In this document: one piece after another, positions 36,401 through 44,173 of the stretch
How positions within the stretch are numbered: the first letter of the stretch is position 1
Layout: each line of letters begins with the position of its first letter
The notes under the pieces: generated by a model
The model's database searches: none
Told to the model about the DNA's origin: nothing
The model's input: only the letters and a program-made list of their open reading frames with translations
Position numbers and translations under genes: made by a program
Source: an uncultured Phocaeicola sp.
GTDB taxonomy: Bacteria > Bacteroidota > Bacteroidia > Bacteroidales > Bacteroidaceae
Assembly (NCBI GenBank): GCA_948579315.1
Contig: CAPAOL010000018.1
Span: 1-58,238 of the forward strand
Reading direction: 5' to 3'
Length of the DNA: 58,238 nucleotides

Positions 36401-36590
36401 CTGTCACAACTCCTTTTTGAGTATTCTTAACTTGGACTGTCGCACCAATTAGTGGAGTCTCTGTTTCATCAATAACTACACCGTTGACTGTAATTTCCTG
36501 TCCGAATGTAGTAATTGCAATCAGGAGAGCCAAGAGGGTGAGATACCCTCTTTTGCTCAATGTGCTCATTATAGACTTATATGTATTCAT
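33438..36590 (-). CDS. SusC-like TonB-dependent glycan importer
   Basis: A 1050-residue outer-membrane receptor. A signal peptide is followed by a CarboxypepD_reg-like domain (TVNGVVIDETETPLIGATVQVK). Then come the TonB box region DEVVVVGYGSMKKSDLTGSVSSV, the plug (IRGVGTVNGDSSPLYIVDGF, SASAIYGARAANGVILVTTK) and a 22-strand barrel ending FGVEVQF. It imports heparan sulfate fragments with TonB energy together with SusD. The matching gene in B. thetaiotaomicron is BT4660. A second ATG seven codons in (36569) is a possible start. It lies 18 bp after the glycan-binding protein, so one transcript is likely. Confidence 0.96.
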   Translation of the reverse strand: MNTYKSIMSTLSKRGYLTLLALLIAITTFGQEITVNGVVIDETETPLIGATVQVKNTQKGVVTDFDGKFSIKANNNATLIISYIGYKNQEIKIKNQKNLNIKLEPDNAMLDEVVVVGYGSMKKSDLTGSVSSVAAKSIEGFKTGSVVEALGGQIAGVQITQSDGTPGSGFDIKIRGVGTVNGDSSPLYIVDGFEVGGIDHIANSDIESVQVLKDASASAIYGARAANGVILVTTKSGKEGKPVITYNGSATYRNIPKKLDMLSTYEFAALQVELNPVKYGTTYYQEGNDSEGVPYRHQTLEDYLNDPGIDWQGESFKPTWSQNHDFSISGGTKETKYAASFSHFDENGIFRNSGYKKNTGKLRINQKINKSITFDATVNYANTVKEGIGTSGTGGTLNMLSNILRFRPTGGNSVTNEELLNSVFDPLELSENATYSQINPIKQAEAVKDRRQSELWGANASLTVKLMKDLTFKAAATYNTTNTRRDLFYGEESSQAYRSGGVYGSTQMQKELRWQSSNTLTYKKNINKKHSLDVMLGHEFVFRSSELLYGQAKDFPFANLGNDNLGIGATPSSVSTSRSDKRQLSFFARGNYSFDNRYLFTATIRADGSTVFSAKNKWGYFPSFSAAWRISEEQFMKDITPISNLKLRLGWGTVGNDRITNYLSMDLYTSSKYGLGQQLATVLSPKQLANKDLKWEGSTTANLGIDLGLFENRLNLTADFFLKNTKDLLLEQKLAYVTGFNSQWQNIGKIQNKGIELNINSTNIKTRHFSWQTDFNISFIKNTLKELQSGTSYVQSATKFNSNFNGNDYISIVGSSLGQMYGYVFDGIYQTSDFNMLPDGTMQLKPGIADISTHAGKTVVPGMVKYKDMDGDGVITPDDRTTIGNGQPDWYGGITNTFNYKNIDFSFMFQFQYGNDIYNATRMFNTQSQDERSNQLAEVADRWTPTHASNRVPSAKGYVKYELYSRFIEDGSFLRLKNITLGYTFPNKWTRKAYINRLRVYGTAQNLFCFTKYSGYDPEVNMKSSPLMPGFDWGAYPKSRVFTFGVEVQF

Positions 36591-36608
36591 TGTAAGATGT
36601 TTTTGTTA

Positions 36609-38792
36609 TTAGAATTTAGTATCGAACCAAATAGCTATTGGGAAGATTTGATTGGTGTTACTTGAATGGCTAAGCATTTCAGGATTTCCATCTGTTACAA
36701 ATGTCATTTGACCAACCATTACTCCATTAGCATAGCCATATTCGTTTTGCCATTTATTAGGATTGATAGTAATCGCCAAGTCTTTTGTAGCATCTACGTA
36801 ACCTAATGGGGTTGCTAGTCTTGATGTGTTGCTATAATAAGACATTGGATCTTTAGCACCGGTATTTACTGTTGTTGCACCAATTGCTGTGTAATATGCT
36901 TCCCATACACTGTACATAAAAGAATCTTTTACAGAGGGTTGTCCTTTTTTATGTTCTGCAGGTCCATTAATATTATAATAATCAAATGTTCTGCGATAAT
37001 CTAAAAGGAAGTTGCTCATATTATCTGCTCCTGTTACAGTAGGTGCTGCGGAAGTTCCACCTGTACGTGGATTTACTTGGAGGACAAAAGGTGTATAATT
37101 GACAGTTACTCCATTTTTAGCATTGGCAAAATGGAAGAATACAGGTGTTTTTACTGTAATCTCACCAGGAGTTCCCTTTCCTGTAGTTGCTTTAACTACA
37201 ACAAACCATACTTTGTTATTACTATTCCATCCTCCTTTTACATGTATGGTACCGTTTGCGTCAAATTCGAGATTGCTTGCTGCTAAAGTCGAATTTTCGG
37301 TATCAATTTCCCATTCAACTTCTGTACCTTCCGGAATATCTGTTTCTGCTATCGGAATAACTAAGGACGTTAATTCGGCTTTTTTAGTTGCTCTGAATTG
37401 ACTTGCATAATTCATGACAGGAGTCAGATTCAGGTTATTACCCCAATGTACGTAGGTGAAGTAATATGGGTTTTTCTTTATTGTCAGAGTGAAAGATGCT
37501 TGTTTTTCACTTTTGGTGTTTTTCGCTAATACGGTAACTGTATATTGACCTACAGGAATAGAATTGCCTTTCTTTGCAGAAATGGTACCTGTCACCGGAT
37601 CGATACGCAAATCACTCAACTTGTTGTCTAATTCTACAAATGAATAGGTAACTTCAGCTCCGTCCATTTCGTTGACTGTATGTTCGAATGCGGCAGCTTG
37701 AATAAGTTCTTCAGTATTGTTATAAGTGAACTTGGTAATTGGATCAATGAATTCTACAATATTCATTGTATAGATGTTGTCAAAGTCTTTAGTTCCATAT
37801 TGGTTAGTGGCGGTGATAGATATATTACATGTGGTTCCGACTGCCAAATTGTTGTTAGCTGCTATCGTGATAATCCCAGTTGCAGGGTCGATACTGATAG
37901 AAGAGTTTTCCGGTTCTATAGATTTAATGGCATAAGTTAATCCATCGGTTGAACCTACAAAGGTGGGGGCGGCAGAAATATTTTCTGTATTTTCTTCTAT
38001 CTTAACAAGATTAGGTGTATAAATTAGTGATAATGGTTTGGAAGTAACGTCTATTTCAATTGCGTTTGTAAATAAACCTTCTTCTGCTTCTTCATCCACA
38101 ATTGCGGTTGTCAATTTGAGATCAAGTGTATATTTGCCGGGTTGAATGTTGGATTCTCCTTTTACTATGGATATTTCACCTGTATTTGAAATCATGAAGA
38201 AGTTATTTTCCTCTTCTATTAATATTCCATCTTTGTATACGTTGGTAATGATGTATTTTTGAATAGAAATATGTTCGCCATCGGTTGTAACTTGTGCTGT
38301 CGGTAGCTCTGCTGTACTTTCACTATCAATAATGTCGCCAAAATCAACTTTTATTTTATTAGGCTCAACAGATATTCCTTCAGGGACAGCCCTCATCATA
38401 TTGACAGATACAATATCTTTGAATTCATAAAAACTTCCATTAGCACGGCAAGAAATGCTTAGAGCATATAAACCGACTGCTAGGTCTTTGGTATCAGATA
38501 TAGAAATAGCTCCTGTATTGGTCTCTATCTGAAAGCAATCAGTATCATATACTTCTCCATTAAGAGTAACACGGGTAATTGCAAAATCTGAGGGAGTTCC
38601 TCCGATATAGGTCGGCCCGGACATATTAAAATTCATTGAGGGGCCTATGTCGGTTACTCCGGCATAGAAAATTGCAAACTTTGTAGAGTCAGTTGTCTCA
38701 GGGTCTGTACACGAAACGCCTGATACACATAACCCTATCATCATTAAGATTGCAAGGAATCTTGAAGTCAGGTTTTGTAAATTAGATTTCAT
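36609..38792 (-). CDS. surface glycan-binding lipoprotein with Ig/cadherin-like repeats
   Basis: A 727-residue lipoprotein (Cys29 in GVSCTD). The body consists of at least four beta-sandwich repeats of about 90 residues with the recurring motif ITIxxNNxLxVGxYxISITA, as in ATGIITIAANNNLAVGTTCNISITA (putative-Ig/cadherin-like). The C-terminal region differs and is Asn/Trp-rich (NPNKWQNEYGYANGVMVGQMTF). It occupies the BT4661 position. Such proteins hold the glycan at the surface beside SusCD; no enzymatic motif is present. Gaps of 22 bp to the PL12 lyase and 18 bp to SusC put it in the susCD transcript. Confidence 0.88.
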   Translation of the reverse strand: MKSNLQNLTSRFLAILMMIGLCVSGVSCTDPETTDSTKFAIFYAGVTDIGPSMNFNMSGPTYIGGTPSDFAITRVTLNGEVYDTDCFQIETNTGAISISDTKDLAVGLYALSISCRANGSFYEFKDIVSVNMMRAVPEGISVEPNKIKVDFGDIIDSESTAELPTAQVTTDGEHISIQKYIITNVYKDGILIEEENNFFMISNTGEISIVKGESNIQPGKYTLDLKLTTAIVDEEAEEGLFTNAIEIDVTSKPLSLIYTPNLVKIEENTENISAAPTFVGSTDGLTYAIKSIEPENSSISIDPATGIITIAANNNLAVGTTCNISITATNQYGTKDFDNIYTMNIVEFIDPITKFTYNNTEELIQAAAFEHTVNEMDGAEVTYSFVELDNKLSDLRIDPVTGTISAKKGNSIPVGQYTVTVLAKNTKSEKQASFTLTIKKNPYYFTYVHWGNNLNLTPVMNYASQFRATKKAELTSLVIPIAETDIPEGTEVEWEIDTENSTLAASNLEFDANGTIHVKGGWNSNNKVWFVVVKATTGKGTPGEITVKTPVFFHFANAKNGVTVNYTPFVLQVNPRTGGTSAAPTVTGADNMSNFLLDYRRTFDYYNINGPAEHKKGQPSVKDSFMYSVWEAYYTAIGATTVNTGAKDPMSYYSNTSRLATPLGYVDATKDLAITINPNKWQNEYGYANGVMVGQMTFVTDGNPEMLSHSSNTNQIFPIAIWFDTKF

Positions 38793-38814
38793 TGTTCTTA
38801 GATATATTTATTAA

Positions 38815-40947
38815 TTATAATGTATAGGATAACTCATACTTTTCTTCACCAATATTCACTTCTACAGAAGCGCCGTTGGGATGGAACGTGCCGGCGTTCT
38901 CTTCAGTATTGTCAGTGAACTTAGCGTTTATATTTAGCTTTTCAAGGTCAGCTTCTTTCTTAAATGGATAAATAACCGTGATGAAACGTGCGGCCCCGTT
39001 TGCAGGTTTGGTGATGTTTACTTGGTAAAATCTACGTTGATGAGTTTTTTCTCCAAGTTTTTCGGAAACATATGCTGTATTGTTTTCTGCGGCGTATCCT
39101 TCGGTAGTTTCAACAAATGTTTTGAATAACATATTGTTGTCATCTGCAAAGATGGTGTGAGCTCCATATTGATAGTTAGTACTCTCATCGTCAATGACAA
39201 CATCATTTTTATTAGGACACAGTTTGAAGTTGAGGTTGACCGTAGGAGTGGAGCCAGTTCCATATCCTTCGTCTACAAGTATAAATGTTTTTTTATCTCT
39301 GATGAAAAATACGGCACGGCGGTGAGTCAGATCGCTGTATGATTGGTTTTCAGTGACAAGGATGTCCATGTTGCTTTTGCTTTCTTGCAATAACAATCGA
39401 CCGTTCATATAGCCTTTAGCTATGTCTTTTTTATTTCTTGTCATTGTGTTATGCATGGCTGTAGCTGCAAATGCTGCACGGTCGGCATTGCTTGAACTTG
39501 TGCCACCGTAGGAGTACACACCTGCATCCGGACAGAAATTGCGTCCATTGTGATATAATCCGAATGTTCCGTTATCCGGTTGGCAATGCCATTTGTTATC
39601 TGTGTTTTTATTGTTTTTCAGAATCATCATCGCGGCATCTTTTTCCCATCCGCTACGCAGCATATAATAACCTGCAGCATCGTAAACTTGAACCAAATTC
39701 GCTGGTTTTGTCCCCTGATTTCCTTCTGTTGCCATCCATCGTATTTCTTCATCTTCGGGGAACATTTCCATATACTTCTTCAGATTTTTCAATATGACGC
39801 TTTTGCTATATGAGCTGGAACGTGTATCATTGAAATTGTCAATGGTGTAATTGGGATAAATAATATCCATGACAAATCGAGATGCTTTTTTCAACAATTC
39901 TATATAATTGGAGGGGAATAAATCCAGTTTATTGTTGAGCATGGCTAATTTATAGATATTGTAGAACCCGTCAACTACTCCTATATGATAAGAAGGATCT
40001 AATTCGACTTGCACTCCATCTGCTAAGAATTGTGCTGTTACTTGTTCGCTGATTTTTTGTGAGCCTTCCGTTAACCACTCGGTTGAGTTCTTGAATTCAG
40101 GCATTAGCATACCTGCTGTGGTGACGGCTTGTACCTGAGTTACGTAAATATTGCTGCCATCAGTAAAGTAATTTTTACGGGTACATTCTACTTCATCAGC
40201 GAATGCAGTCAGAAAAATAGAAAGCCATTCGGGAGTAAAATTGGTCGACTGGATGAAATAAGGTAAAATGTCTATTTGTGACAATACTCTTTCAGCTGGT
40301 TGAAGTCCATACCATTGTACATTGTCTTTGTCAACAATACCTTCTTTGGGGCATGGGAATGTTTTCAGCCAATCGCTGTAAACATCCATCCATGACTGAA
40401 AGTATTTTTCATCTTGTTTCACTCTGTATGCTTTTGCTTGCGGAAGCATCCATTGATGACGGTGTTTTTGTGATTTGAACTCTTGATCTGTAATTTCGGC
40501 AGGAACGAAATCCCAGTCTATTTTTCCATCCTTTTTAAAAGAATAATAGATTTCATTTCCGGAGGCATCAGTTGATTCCTTGAAATTACGTATATAAAAA
40601 CGAAAATCTAATGCTTGGTCTGCAATATTTTGTTCTGAAGCGGTAATAGCCGGGTTTATCAAGTTGATATTCGGGTTATTGATGTCAGACCTGTTTCGAT
40701 AGTATTTAAGCAACTCATGTGCCGCATAATAATACTCATTTGCTTCATAATACGATTTTACCTTTTCTAATCCCGGATAGTCTAGATTGATAACTTCAAA
40801 GAGTCTTGCATCAAGTACATCGTTGGGCTTGTTGGTAGGAAGTAGCTCAATATTCGCACTATCTTCTGTGAAAAGGATTTCATCATCATCGGTGCATCCA
40901 AAAGTAGTAAATAAGGCACAAATACAAATAAAGAAGATGTTCTTCAT
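38815..40947 (-). CDS. PL12 heparan sulfate lyase, surface lipoprotein
   Basis: A 710-residue lipoprotein: lipobox FGC (Cys18), followed by DDDE, the acidic stretch that often marks surface export in Bacteroides. The toroid contains SYHIGVVDGFYNIYKL. The C-terminal sandwich contains WHCQPDNGTFGLYHNGRNFCPDAG, paralogous to the periplasmic PL12. It matches BT4662, the endo-acting surface lyase as I recall. It should make the first cuts in polymer for SusCD import. It opens the main transcript, with a -7 box at 40992-40999, 45 bp upstream of its start. Confidence 0.92.
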   Translation of the reverse strand: MKNIFFICICALFTTFGCTDDDEILFTEDSANIELLPTNKPNDVLDARLFEVINLDYPGLEKVKSYYEANEYYYAAHELLKYYRNRSDINNPNINLINPAITASEQNIADQALDFRFYIRNFKESTDASGNEIYYSFKKDGKIDWDFVPAEITDQEFKSQKHRHQWMLPQAKAYRVKQDEKYFQSWMDVYSDWLKTFPCPKEGIVDKDNVQWYGLQPAERVLSQIDILPYFIQSTNFTPEWLSIFLTAFADEVECTRKNYFTDGSNIYVTQVQAVTTAGMLMPEFKNSTEWLTEGSQKISEQVTAQFLADGVQVELDPSYHIGVVDGFYNIYKLAMLNNKLDLFPSNYIELLKKASRFVMDIIYPNYTIDNFNDTRSSSYSKSVILKNLKKYMEMFPEDEEIRWMATEGNQGTKPANLVQVYDAAGYYMLRSGWEKDAAMMILKNNKNTDNKWHCQPDNGTFGLYHNGRNFCPDAGVYSYGGTSSSNADRAAFAATAMHNTMTRNKKDIAKGYMNGRLLLQESKSNMDILVTENQSYSDLTHRRAVFFIRDKKTFILVDEGYGTGSTPTVNLNFKLCPNKNDVVIDDESTNYQYGAHTIFADDNNMLFKTFVETTEGYAAENNTAYVSEKLGEKTHQRRFYQVNITKPANGAARFITVIYPFKKEADLEKLNINAKFTDNTEENAGTFHPNGASVEVNIGEEKYELSYTL

Positions 40948-40991
40948 ACTTTATTAGGTTTTAATTATTAAAAGTTATATTTTACTGTTTG

Positions 40992-40999
40992 CAAATGTA
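40992..40999 (-). promoter_or_regulatory. -7 box of the PL12-SGBP-susCD transcript
   Basis: Reads TACATTTG on the minus strand, 45 bp before the ATG of the surface PL12 gene. No good -33 box is present, as expected for a promoter that needs the HTCS activator. Its binding site would lie between 41000 and 41095. Confidence 0.6.
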
Positions 41000-41094
41000 A
41001 TCTGTTTATTTCTAATTGCTAAGTTGTCTTGTTTAAGCTTTGTTCAAAAATGATTTTTTTGATATTAAATTTGTTGAATCATATATTACTTCTG

Positions 41095-41129
41095 TTTAAA
41101 AAGCCTGCTATAACTCTGATAGCAGGCTT
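41095..41129 (-). terminator. terminator of the GH95-like gene
   Basis: AAGCCTGCTA (41101-41110) pairs with TAGCAGGCTT (41120-41129) around a 9-nt loop. The minus-strand transcript then reads TTTTTAAAC. It separates the GH95-like gene from the surface PL12 promoter. Confidence 0.82.
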
Positions 41130-41197
41130 ATTATGTGCCATAATGTAATCTATGCCTATTATACTTACAAGATTACTTTTGTACATTTTTAGATGTC

Positions 41198-43459
41198 TTA
41201 TTGGATGATTTTTAATCCAAAATAGTTTTTGGAAGTATGAGGAATTGGGGAAATGACAAACTCCGGTTCTTCTCCTTTGGGGGAAATGAATACCTCTTCT
41301 CCTTTTTTTAAATCAATCTGGTAAGTATTGTTTTCGAGTGACTGTACTGTGAAATCTCTTTCTCCTTTAAAGATAGGATTAACTATATCAGTCGTTATAA
41401 TACAAGGCTCCCCTGCCAGGCTTTTGATATGGATAAATAGTGTCTTTCCCTTTTTTCTGCTGGCAGATACTTTGAACGCCCCTTCCGTGCGCAGACCGGA
41501 ATATGCTATGTTTTTCCATGCATCCGGAATAGCTGGGAAAATACGTATTTTCCCACCCCAGCTTTGAAGTAACATATCATGAATACTTTGAGCACCGGAT
41601 AGAGGCGTCTCAATAACCGGGCCGCTTTCCTTGTACATGGTAGTAGGGCTAAGGAACTTGCCGAATAATTTGTTCAAATAAGCTAGTGCGTCATTTCCTT
41701 TTCCAATAGCAGAAGATATGGAAGAAGCACCTGTACATGAGTAGCCCAAGAGCGCTTTGGGTTTGCTTTGCCAAAAAGCGAGTGATTTTTCAATCGTTTC
41801 AATATCGCCCGGTTGTTCTTTATTGATAAGATATAGGGGATAGATGGCAAGTAAGTGTGAATAATGCCTGTGCGAGAAGGCATATGGCATGTCCTTCCCA
41901 ATAAGCAATCCATTTTCATCCATAGGGTAAGGAGTGAGATTCTGAAGAACATCTTTCCAAGTTTCAGCCAATGGGTCTTGAATATTCAGGCGTTGGGCTG
42001 ATTCCAGTAATGTTTGGCATCCCCAACGTAAGAGTGCAAGGTCAAAATTACAATCTTCCGTAGTGTCGTACTCAGGAGAGTAAGTTGCCGGAAGATGAAA
42101 TTTTCCATCTTCTCCTTTTTTAAGAAAATGCAGGTAGTAGTTGATTGACTCTTTCAATAAAGGGAATAATTTGTTCCGTAGAATATCATCGTCCATTTTA
42201 TGGCGATAAATAAGCCAGAGGTTATGGCAAGCCCATGGTAACAGACCTACCTGCGCTTTACCTTTTCCGGGAATACCTACCTCTGTAGTCATACACTCCA
42301 AATTGGATGCGACTCCTATTCCTAATGAATTATGGCGATAATTAGGATGGATATTGAGACGTAACTGGTCTGTATGATTGTAAAGTGCATTTTCTAAAGA
42401 AGCTGCGAGGTCTAAATGGTCGGAAGCGTTCAGTGCCCAGTAGGTGAGTTGTACATTGAGATTCCACCAAGCATTTGGCCAGGGAGTTTCAGTCAGCCAC
42501 GGACCTGTGTTGTCTATTAGGGCACGGTCGCCACGGGTGGCAGATGCTAGTTTGTACATTTGAATCCAATAAAAGTTTTCTTTTTGTGCTTCCGGCAATG
42601 TAATGAAACTGCTAGGATAAAAAGAGTTCCACCATTTACGATGTGCCCTTTGCATGGATGGATAGCCTTCACGTATAGCTTTCCGGATTTCTGTTTTACA
42701 TATTTCACCCGAATTGTTTTGAGGATATGTATGTGTGAGGTTTATCCACAAAGTGCGCTCTTTTTTAGTCGATTGGGTTTCTTTCCAGCCTACTGTTGTC
42801 TCACCGCCTGCCGATAATTTCTGGATTGATAAATTGATATCTCTTGTTCGGTTGATTACCGGTGCAGGGTTGAGTGCATAGTCTTTAGGGATTTTATTGG
42901 TTTGTCCCCGTCTTTTAAAGAGCAGATAGCGTGGGCTGTTAGCTTCTGCGGCTACCCATTCCCATTTGAAGTCGTGTTCTTCCCCTTCTGTTGTTGCTTT
43001 TATTGCTATTACCATATCATTAGCATGAACAAAGGTTTGTAGATGGATAATACCTTTGGTGGTGATAATATCTGTTGATGCTTCGGCATTCCAAAGGTCA
43101 AGGCGCATTTTGCCATTGATAATTTCTCCTTTGGGATGTAGGGCAAAGTATCCGGTAAGTAGTCGGGGAATTCCGAATACATCTCTTTGGACGCGGTGAT
43201 CATGTACATCACAATTGCCGGTTTCCAGACGTAAGTAATTTTTTCCGGGTTCTTTATAAATCATTAATCCTAATCTGCCATTACCCAGATAAGCCGATTC
43301 GTACCAATATTCAGGCAATTTTTCCCATACCATATCTTGGCGGCTCATAAATTCAGGCCAATTAATATTTTGTTTAAGACTGATTGGTTGGGAATTAATT
43401 GATACAATACAGATAAAAGTAAAAATCACATAAGTGTAAAGTCTGTTTTTATGATTCAT
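41198..43459 (-). CDS. GH95-like glycoside hydrolase with an altered base residue
   Basis: A 753-residue exported protein with an N-terminal signal segment and the GH95 build: beta-sandwich (WYESAYLGNGRLGLMIYKEP), alpha/alpha barrel, and C-terminal beta domain starting LLQSWGGKIRIFPAIPDAW. N333 and N335 (WNLNVQLTYW) and E463 (TYSPEY) align by eye with the Asn pair and acid Glu of the GH95 alpha-L-fucosidase AfcA. Where GH95 enzymes have the catalytic Asp in IDGNFG, this protein reads IETPLSG (Glu617). The substrate is therefore uncertain; heparan sulfate contains no fucose. The gene has its own -7 box (43509-43516) and terminator, so it is a separate unit between the HTCS and the surface lyase. 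I do not recall an equivalent in B. thetaiotaomicron. Confidence 0.8.
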   Translation of the reverse strand: MNHKNRLYTYVIFTFICIVSINSQPISLKQNINWPEFMSRQDMVWEKLPEYWYESAYLGNGRLGLMIYKEPGKNYLRLETGNCDVHDHRVQRDVFGIPRLLTGYFALHPKGEIINGKMRLDLWNAEASTDIITTKGIIHLQTFVHANDMVIAIKATTEGEEHDFKWEWVAAEANSPRYLLFKRRGQTNKIPKDYALNPAPVINRTRDINLSIQKLSAGGETTVGWKETQSTKKERTLWINLTHTYPQNNSGEICKTEIRKAIREGYPSMQRAHRKWWNSFYPSSFITLPEAQKENFYWIQMYKLASATRGDRALIDNTGPWLTETPWPNAWWNLNVQLTYWALNASDHLDLAASLENALYNHTDQLRLNIHPNYRHNSLGIGVASNLECMTTEVGIPGKGKAQVGLLPWACHNLWLIYRHKMDDDILRNKLFPLLKESINYYLHFLKKGEDGKFHLPATYSPEYDTTEDCNFDLALLRWGCQTLLESAQRLNIQDPLAETWKDVLQNLTPYPMDENGLLIGKDMPYAFSHRHYSHLLAIYPLYLINKEQPGDIETIEKSLAFWQSKPKALLGYSCTGASSISSAIGKGNDALAYLNKLFGKFLSPTTMYKESGPVIETPLSGAQSIHDMLLQSWGGKIRIFPAIPDAWKNIAYSGLRTEGAFKVSASRKKGKTLFIHIKSLAGEPCIITTDIVNPIFKGERDFTVQSLENNTYQIDLKKGEEVFISPKGEEPEFVISPIPHTSKNYFGLKIIQ

Positions 43460-43508
43460 AGTATGACTTTGTTTGAGAGAATTTGATAATTATTATATGT
43501 TCTTTATG

Positions 43509-43516
43509 CAAATATA
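43509..43516 (-). promoter_or_regulatory. -7 box of the GH95-like gene
   Basis: Reads TATATTTG on the minus strand, 50 bp before the ATG. The large palindromic element begins about 110 bp further upstream. Confidence 0.55.
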
Positions 43517-43627
43517 TGAGAGAAAGTTGCCTTGTTGTTATTAGTTTTATTGAATAGTATATCAATTTTGTGTAATGATTCTGCTTGAAACCGAATTTTT
43601 TCCCTAAATGATGCAGAAGTATTCTAG

Positions 43628-44092
43628 AGAATTAAAAAGTAAAAATCTGCTGTCATCTGTCACCTGTTTGCATTTAAATACATGATTATAAGTATATTAT
43701 AGTGTGACAGCAAGCTGTGACAGCACGGTGACAGCATTTTTTGCTGTCGCCGCTTCTCTTCCTTCTCTCTCTTAAGAATCACAACCTACCTTGTTCCTAT
43801 TTCTTAGCTGTAGGGAAACATTTTGTTTCCCGCCTTAGAAACTTTAGTTTCAAGCCTTGAAACAAAAGTTTCACCCGCTTGGAACTCTAGTTTCTTGCCT
43901 ATGAAACTTAAGTTTCTTCCTGTTGAAACTTAAGTTTCAATTAGGAGAAACTACCTTGGAACTTTATTCGGTGACAGCAAAAATGCCGTCACCGTGCTGT
44001 CACCGCTTGCTGTCACATTATAGTATACTTATAATCAAATATTTAAATGCAAATAGGTGACAGATGACAGCAGATTTTCACTTTTTAATTCT
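43628..44092. repeat. 466-bp non-coding element: 124-bp inverted repeats around a 22-bp palindrome array
   Basis: The left arm 43628-43752 and right arm 43969-44092 are reverse complements with roughly ten differences. They hold many TGACAGC words, for example GTGACAGCA near 43703, 43717 and 43728. Between them GAAAC half-sites start at 43815, 43838, 43859, 43881 (GGAAC), 43903, 43925 and 43947, spaced 23, 21, 22, 22, 22 and 22 bp. Several units are perfect palindromes, such as GAAACTTAAGTTTC at 43903-43916 and an 18-bp one at 43923-43940. There is no coding potential. It fills the gap between the HTCS stop and the GH95-like promoter. Confidence 0.92.
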
Positions 44093-44173
44093 TAGGAGGG
44101 ATATTGTGAGATTATATTTTGGCTCAAATCCGTCAAGAAGAAAAGTACAGTCTTATACATTATGGTTGTTTAT

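Noticed and set aside
43815..43951. CRISPR array
   Set aside because: The units are short palindromes with 22-bp period and no unique spacers of usual length, and there are no cas genes in the window.
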